A DNA stretch of 10,436 nucleotides from Hyphomicrobiales bacterium (lineage in GTDB: Bacteria > Pseudomonadota > Alphaproteobacteria > Rhizobiales > Afifellaceae): NCBI GenBank assembly GCA_013812985.1, contig JACCSN010000453.1, positions 1-10,436 on the forward strand. Direction: 5' to 3'. The first letter of the stretch is position 1, and each line of letters opens with the position of its first letter. Position numbers and translations under genes: made by a program. Shown here one piece after another: positions 6,164 to 10,436 of the stretch. The notes under the pieces were generated by a model, which ran no database searches, was not told the DNA's origin, and saw only the letters and a list, made by a program, of their open reading frames with translations.

Positions 6164-6229
6164 ATCGGTGTTTTTCTGGCGATCGAAACAGTTTGCGCTT
6201 CGGCTTTCTCGCTTATTGTGCCTGCCCTG

Positions 6230-6244
6230 GCAAGCGAAGCTTGC
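6230..6244. promoter_or_regulatory. Inverted repeat upstream of zwf, possible operator
   Basis: GCAAGC (6230-6235) and GCTTGC (6239-6244) are exact reverse complements separated by GAA. The repeat ends six bases before a TTGACG (6251-6256) that could be a -35 box for zwf; the matching -10 (GGTAAG, 6274-6279, spacing 17) is poor. An operator for a sugar-responsive regulator is possible, but I cannot name one. Confidence 0.3.
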
Positions 6245-6310
6245 TGACCCTTGACGCAGTGCAGCAGGCGTGGGGTAAGTTTTGTTGCAATGCACAATCC
6301 GGAGGCCCGG

Positions 6311-7795
6311 GTGAACCAACGCGTAATTCCTGTCCCGCCTTTTGATTACGTCGTTTTCGGCGGCACCGGCGACCTCGCGCGGCGGAAGCTGCTCCCAGCG
6401 CTCTATCATCGGCTGAAGGATGGGCAGATCCCGGCGGGCAGCCGCGTCATGGGGGTGTCGCGGCGCGAGATGTCGGACGACGCTTATCGGGTGATCACCC
6501 GCTCGGCGCTGGATCAGTTTCTCCCGCCGGCCGAGCGTGATCCGGCGACAATCGACCGCTTCCTCGGAATGCTGTCTTATGCGGCGGTGGACGCGTCCGG
6601 CGACGCCGGATGGGATTGCCTGGCCCGAATGTTGCGCGATGGCGAGGACAGGGTGCGCGCCTTCTACCTGGCCGTTGGCCCCGACCTCTTCGACGACATT
6701 TCCAGCCGCATCGGCCGGCATGGCCTGGCGACGCCGTCGACGCGGGTGGTGATCGAAAAGCCGGTCGGCAGGGATCTCGTTTCCGCCCATGCGGTAAACC
6801 AGGCGGTCGGCTCGGCCTTCACGGAAGACCAGATCTTCCGCATCGATCACTATCTCGGCAAGGAAACGGTGCAGAACCTCATGGTGCTGCGCTTCGGCAA
6901 CGTGCTCTACGAGCCGTTGTGGAATTCCGCGCATGTGGACCACGTGCAGATCACCGTCGCCGAGACGCTCGGGGTCGGCTCGCGCGGGCCTTACTACGAT
7001 ACGTCCGGCGCGCTCCGCGACATGGTGCAGAACCACATCCTGCAGCTCCTCTGCCTCGTCGCGATGGACCCGCCGGACAGCTACGACGCCAACGCGATCC
7101 GCGACGAGAAACTGAAGATACTGAAAGCGCTGAAGCCGATCACCGGCGCGGCGGCGGAAACTTGCGTCGTGCGCGGCCAGTATCGCGCCGGGGCGGCCGA
7201 TGGCGGCGCGGTCCCCAGCTACCCCGAAGAGATCGGAGCGGAGAAAAGCAGCACGGAAACGTTTGTGGCGATCAAGGCGGAGATCTCCAACTGGCGCTGG
7301 GCGAACGTCCCGTTCTATCTGCGCACGGGCAAGCGCCTTCCCGCCCGGGTCTCCGAGATCGTCATCGCGTTCAAGCCGATCCCGCATTCGATCTTCCCGA
7401 AGGACGCCGGGGCCGTGCAGGCCAACCGGCTTGTGCTGCGACTGCAGCCCGACGAAGGCGTCAAGCAATGGATCATGATCAAGGATCCGGGACCAGGGGG
7501 CATGCGGCTCCGGCACGTGCCGCTCGACATGAGTTTCGCCGACGCCTTCCAGGTCCGCAATCCAGACGCTTATGAGCGCTTGCTTCTCGACGTCGTCCGC
7601 GGCAACCAGACCTTGTTCATGCGGCGCGACGAGGTAGAGGCGGCATGGAGCTGGATCGATCCGATCCGCGAGGCCTGGGAGCAGTCCGGCACGCCGCCCA
7701 AGACCTATACCGCCGGCAGCTGGGGGCCCTCCGCCGCGATCGCGCTGATCGAGCGCGACGGCCGCACCTGGCATGAGGAATATGCGGAGTCGTGA
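6311..7795 (+). CDS. zwf: Glucose-6-phosphate 1-dehydrogenase
   Basis: The 494-residue enzyme oxidises glucose 6-phosphate to 6-phosphogluconolactone with NAD(P)+, the entry step of the Entner-Doudoroff and oxidative pentose phosphate routes. The dinucleotide fold begins with FGGTGDLARRKLLPALY (residues 16-32). EKPVGRDL is at 149-156, and the active-site signature RIDHYLGKE at 177-185 carries the substrate-binding His and Lys. YLRTGKRLP appears further on. The length matches the usual 490-495. The GTG at 6311 is chosen because GGAGG (6301-6305) lies five bases upstream; in-frame ATGs at 6251 and 6290 lack such a site and add residues before the fold. It diverges from phyR across 228 bases, and pfp follows after 93 bases on the same strand. 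Confidence 0.95.
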   Translation: MNQRVIPVPPFDYVVFGGTGDLARRKLLPALYHRLKDGQIPAGSRVMGVSRREMSDDAYRVITRSALDQFLPPAERDPATIDRFLGMLSYAAVDASGDAGWDCLARMLRDGEDRVRAFYLAVGPDLFDDISSRIGRHGLATPSTRVVIEKPVGRDLVSAHAVNQAVGSAFTEDQIFRIDHYLGKETVQNLMVLRFGNVLYEPLWNSAHVDHVQITVAETLGVGSRGPYYDTSGALRDMVQNHILQLLCLVAMDPPDSYDANAIRDEKLKILKALKPITGAAAETCVVRGQYRAGAADGGAVPSYPEEIGAEKSSTETFVAIKAEISNWRWANVPFYLRTGKRLPARVSEIVIAFKPIPHSIFPKDAGAVQANRLVLRLQPDEGVKQWIMIKDPGPGGMRLRHVPLDMSFADAFQVRNPDAYERLLLDVVRGNQTLFMRRDEVEAAWSWIDPIREAWEQSGTPPKTYTAGSWGPSAAIALIERDGRTWHEEYAES

Positions 7796-7888
7796 AGGCG
7801 CTAGACCCCGCGCTCGAGCCATCCCGCGGGACCGCTTTGGAATGCCGGCAAATTGATCTAAGACGCACCGCATCTGTACGGAGGCGTC

Positions 7889-9127
7889 ATGCCAGCACCG
7901 AAAGTCGCCTTGCTCACCGCCGGTGGGCTTGCGCCCTGCCTCTCCTCGGCGGTCGCCGCGCTGATCGAACGCTATGGCGAGATCGCGCCGAACGTGGAGA
8001 TCATCGGCTATCGCAGCGGCTATAAAGGCCTGCTGCAGGGACAATCGCTTCAAGCGACGCCTGAGGTCCGGGCGCGCATCGGCGTCCTGCACCGGCATGG
8101 CGGCTCGCCGATCGGCAACAGCCGGGTCAAGCTCACCAACGTCGCCGATTGCGTGAAGCGCGGCCTGGTTAAGGAGGGGCAGGATCCGTTGCAGGTCGCC
8201 GCCGAGCAGCTGACCCGGGACAGGATCACCATCCTGCACACGATCGGCGGCGACGACACCTCCACCACCGCCGCGGAGCTGGCCAAATACCTCCGAGACA
8301 ACGGCGCCGAGCTCACCGTGGTCGGGCTGCCCAAGACCGTCGACAACGACATCGTCCCAGTCCGCCAATCCCTTGGCGCGCTGACGGCGGCGGAGCAGGG
8401 CGCTATCTTTTTCGAGAACATCGTCAACGAAGCGAGCGCCAGCCCGCGCAACCTCCTCATCCATGAAGTCATGGGCCGCAATTGCGGCTGGCTTACCGCG
8501 GCCACTGCCAACGTCTACCGCGAACGTCTGAACGAGCTTGAATTTCTGCCGGAGTTCAATCTCGGCCGAGCCCACAAGGAGATCGACGCCGTCTACATCC
8601 CGGAGATCGCCATCGACATAGAGGCGGAGGGCGAGCGGCTTCGCCGGCTGATGGACGAGAAGGATTGCGTAAACGTGTTCCTGAGCGAGGGCGCCAGCGC
8701 CGGCCGCATCGTCGAGGAGAAGCTGGCGGCGGGCGAGACGCTGGAGCGGGACGCCTTCGGCCATGTGAAGCTCGACAAGGTCAATGTCGGCGACTGGTTC
8801 GGCAAGCGCTTCGCCAAGCTCGTCGGCGCCGAGCGGACGCTGGTGCAGAAGTCGGGCTATTTCGCCCGCGCCGCCGCCGCCAATGCCGAGGATCTTCGGC
8901 TGATCCGCCAAATGGCCGAAGTGGCGGCGGCGTGCGGACTTGATGGTGAGCCGGGGCTGATCGGCCATGACGAGGGCCGGAGCGGCGAGCTCCGGGCGAT
9001 CGAGCTGCCGCGCGTCAAGGGCGGCAAGCCCTTCGATATCGGCGCCGCCTGGTTTGCGGGGATGCTGGAGACGATCGGCCAGCCGGTGGGTGGACGTATC
9101 GAAGCGAAGCACGGCGAGGCCGGGTGA
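7889..9127 (+). CDS. pfp: Pyrophosphate-dependent 6-phosphofructokinase
   Basis: The 412-residue enzyme interconverts fructose 6-phosphate plus PPi and fructose 1,6-bisphosphate plus Pi (EC 2.7.1.90), a reversible step. The phosphofructokinase fold opens with TAGGLAPCLSS (residues 10-20). GGDD at 120-123 carries the second Asp found in PPi-using members, where ATP-dependent enzymes have Gly. PKTVDND at 148-154 carries the PPi-type Lys 149 beside the catalytic Asp 152. MGRNCGWL at 195-202 is the substrate-binding loop (often MGRxAGW). The start has GGAGG at 7880-7884, four bases before the ATG. The PPi assignment rests on these two diagnostic residues. Its place between zwf and eda suggests it serves FBP/F6P recycling around the Entner-Doudoroff route, possibly in the gluconeogenic direction, which is inference. 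Confidence 0.92.
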   Translation: MPAPKVALLTAGGLAPCLSSAVAALIERYGEIAPNVEIIGYRSGYKGLLQGQSLQATPEVRARIGVLHRHGGSPIGNSRVKLTNVADCVKRGLVKEGQDPLQVAAEQLTRDRITILHTIGGDDTSTTAAELAKYLRDNGAELTVVGLPKTVDNDIVPVRQSLGALTAAEQGAIFFENIVNEASASPRNLLIHEVMGRNCGWLTAATANVYRERLNELEFLPEFNLGRAHKEIDAVYIPEIAIDIEAEGERLRRLMDEKDCVNVFLSEGASAGRIVEEKLAAGETLERDAFGHVKLDKVNVGDWFGKRFAKLVGAERTLVQKSGYFARAAAANAEDLRLIRQMAEVAAACGLDGEPGLIGHDEGRSGELRAIELPRVKGGKPFDIGAAWFAGMLETIGQPVGGRIEAKHGEAG

Positions 9128-9224
9128 TGCATCTCCTCGCCGCGAAAGTTGGTGCGAAGGGACTGGAAAGGACACGACCCCTAAGATGGCCGATTCTGCT
9201 GAAATACACCGTGGCGCTCGTGCC

Positions 9225-10064
9225 ATGAAGCGGTTGAGGGTCGATTTCAACGAACGGGAGTCAACGCAAGACGCCGTGATTCCCGAGAATTGGCCCGAGA
9301 ACAGAAATGTCTCCCTTACGATCGGGGAGAGTGTATTGCTATGTGACGACACTTTCGAGGTTCAGGCAGTTGTTGCTGCGGGACAACATTGCAAGCACAT
9401 TGGGAAGTTTGACCGGACGACTATCCGAAATTTTTCCGATCTGGAGATCATTCTAAGAGCCGCCCCGGTCGTCCCTGTGCTGATCGTGGAGGACTGGAAA
9501 GCCGCCGTCCCGCTGGCGCGCGCGCTTGCGGCGGGCGGCCTGACCGCGATCGAGATTACGCTCCGCACGCCAAATGCGCTGGACGCCATCCGCGCGGTCG
9601 CCGCGGAGGTCGAGGGCGCGCATGTCGGCGCCGGCACCGTGCTCACACGGGCGCAGTTCGCCGACGCCGAGCGGGCAAACGCCAAATTCGCCGTCTCGCC
9701 CGGCGCCACGTCGGAACTGATCCAGGCGGCGGCGGACAGCGAGCTGCCGCTGCTTCCCGGCGCAAGCACCGCCACGGAGGCCATGACGCTCCTGGAATTC
9801 GGCTATTCCATCCTGAAGTTCTTCCCCGCCGAGCCGGCCGGCGGGATCGCCGCCCTGAAGGCGCTCGCCTCGCCGCTACCGGCCGTGCGCTTCTGCCCGA
9901 CCGGCGGCATCACGCCGACGAATGCGCCGGCCTACCTGGCGCTCCCTAATGTTGTTTGCGTCGGCGGCTCATGGGTCGCGCCACAGGACGCGATCACAGC
10001 CGGCGACTGGGCGCGCCTCGAGAAGCTGGCGAGCGAAGCAGCCCAGCTGGGAAAAGCTCAATGA
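9225..10064 (+). CDS. eda: KDPG aldolase with an unusual N-terminal extension of about 70 residues
   Basis: Residues 71-279 form a complete class I 2-keto-3-deoxy-6-phosphogluconate aldolase, which splits KDPG into pyruvate and glyceraldehyde 3-phosphate. Seen are Glu 110 in IEITLRT, the AGTVLT segment near 136-141, the Schiff-base Lys 198 in ILKFFPAE and the phosphate loop FCPTGGIT (223-230). This part alone has the normal length of about 209. No ATG, GTG or TTG occurs in frame between the start region and the aldolase; the codon where Met would be expected is TTT (9432). The frame continues upstream into [12 protein letters not shown], a segment resembling a separate small protein. That stretch has about 52% GC by hand count (9241-9420) against about 72% inside the aldolase (9541-9660). 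ATG 9225 is taken as start; ATG 9186 is possible, and neither has a good ribosome binding site. The stop overlaps the pgi start (ATGA). Confidence 0.8.
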   Translation: MKRLRVDFNERESTQDAVIPENWPENRNVSLTIGESVLLCDDTFEVQAVVAAGQHCKHIGKFDRTTIRNFSDLEIILRAAPVVPVLIVEDWKAAVPLARALAAGGLTAIEITLRTPNALDAIRAVAAEVEGAHVGAGTVLTRAQFADAERANAKFAVSPGATSELIQAAADSELPLLPGASTATEAMTLLEFGYSILKFFPAEPAGGIAALKALASPLPAVRFCPTGGITPTNAPAYLALPNVVCVGGSWVAPQDAITAGDWARLEKLASEAAQLGKAQ

Positions 10065-10436
10065 AAGCCGAAGCCTTCGATGCGCTGCAGGAGCTCAGGG
10101 CGCATCGCGAGGAGATCGGCAACCCGCATCTTCGCGATCTCTTCGCCGGCGACCCGGAGCGGTTCTCCCGGTTCTCGCTCCGACTCGATGACCTGACGCT
10201 TGATTATTCCAAGAACCGGATCGTGCCGGAGACGCTGCCGCTGCTGCTCAACCTGGCGGATGCCGCAGGCGTCGCCGAGCTCCGCGACGCCATGTTCGCC
10301 GGCGCGCCAATCAACCTGACCGAGAACCGCCCGGTCCTGCACGTCGCGCTCCGCGCTCCGGCCGATGCGGATTTCCGCGTTGGCGGCGAGAATGTCATGC
10401 CGTTAGTGCACGGCGCGCTGGACCGAATCTGCGCCT
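10061..10436 (+). CDS. pgi: Glucose-6-phosphate isomerase, N-terminal part (cut by window end)
   Basis: The first 125 residues are present. They match the N-terminus of phosphoglucose isomerase, which interconverts glucose 6-phosphate and fructose 6-phosphate: DLFAGDPERFSRFSLRLDD, then LDYSKNRI, then the TENRPVLHVALRA segment and GGENVMPLVHGALD. These align with the E. coli enzyme in order and spacing. The catalytic centre lies beyond the window. The ATG overlaps the eda stop by four bases, so the two are probably translationally coupled. Together with zwf and pfp the gene links the G6P and F6P pools around the Entner-Doudoroff route. Confidence 0.93.
   Translation, partial: MKAEAFDALQELRAHREEIGNPHLRDLFAGDPERFSRFSLRLDDLTLDYSKNRIVPETLPLLLNLADAAGVAELRDAMFAGAPINLTENRPVLHVALRAPADADFRVGGENVMPLVHGALDRICA

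Noticed and set aside
6146..9352. A 1068-codon open frame on the minus strand across zwf and pfp
   Set aside because: It lies antisense to two well-recognised enzymes, has low-complexity Arg/Ala/Asp/Gly-rich content and no recognisable domain. Long antisense frames are common in GC-rich coding DNA because of codon phase.

Overview
The window looks like GC-rich alphaproteobacterial chromosome. The evidence is a PhyR-type general stress regulator beside an HWE histidine kinase, a homospermidine synthase, a DUF934 gene in a sulfate-assimilation operon, and a PPi-dependent phosphofructokinase. A Hyphomicrobiales-like host fits best, but the genus cannot be fixed from this sequence alone.

Left part, + strand (1-1732): the end of a sulfate-assimilation operon. 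It holds the last residues of a probable sulfite/nitrite reductase, then cysH (4Fe-4S APS/PAPS reductase), a DUF934 gene and a 2Fe-2S ferredoxin. The first three overlap or touch, so they are probably co-translated. Next comes a scar region (about 1757-2211). It contains a GTAG-type REP palindrome, a fragment of a REP-associated tyrosine transposase (RAYT), a second half REP in inverted orientation, and an orphan VapB-like antitoxin whose stop codon is supplied by that half REP.

Middle part, - strand (2271-6163): read from high to low coordinates, phyR, a 59-residue DUF1328-type membrane protein, a PAS/HWE histidine kinase and homospermidine synthase. Both phyR and the DUF1328 gene have an exact EcfG-type promoter match (GGAAC-N16-CGTT), so this is a general-stress-response locus. 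No nepR or ecfG is visible in the window.

Right part, + strand (6311-10436): a central-carbon cluster of zwf, pfp, eda and the start of pgi, diverging from phyR. It covers entry to the Entner-Doudoroff/oxidative pentose pathway, PPi-linked F6P/FBP interconversion, KDPG cleavage and G6P/F6P isomerisation. edd and pgl are not in the window. The main oddity is eda: it has no usual start codon at the normal aldolase N-terminus. Instead its frame is continuous with an upstream stretch of about 70 codons and lower GC that resembles a separate small protein, giving an apparent fusion of unknown meaning.
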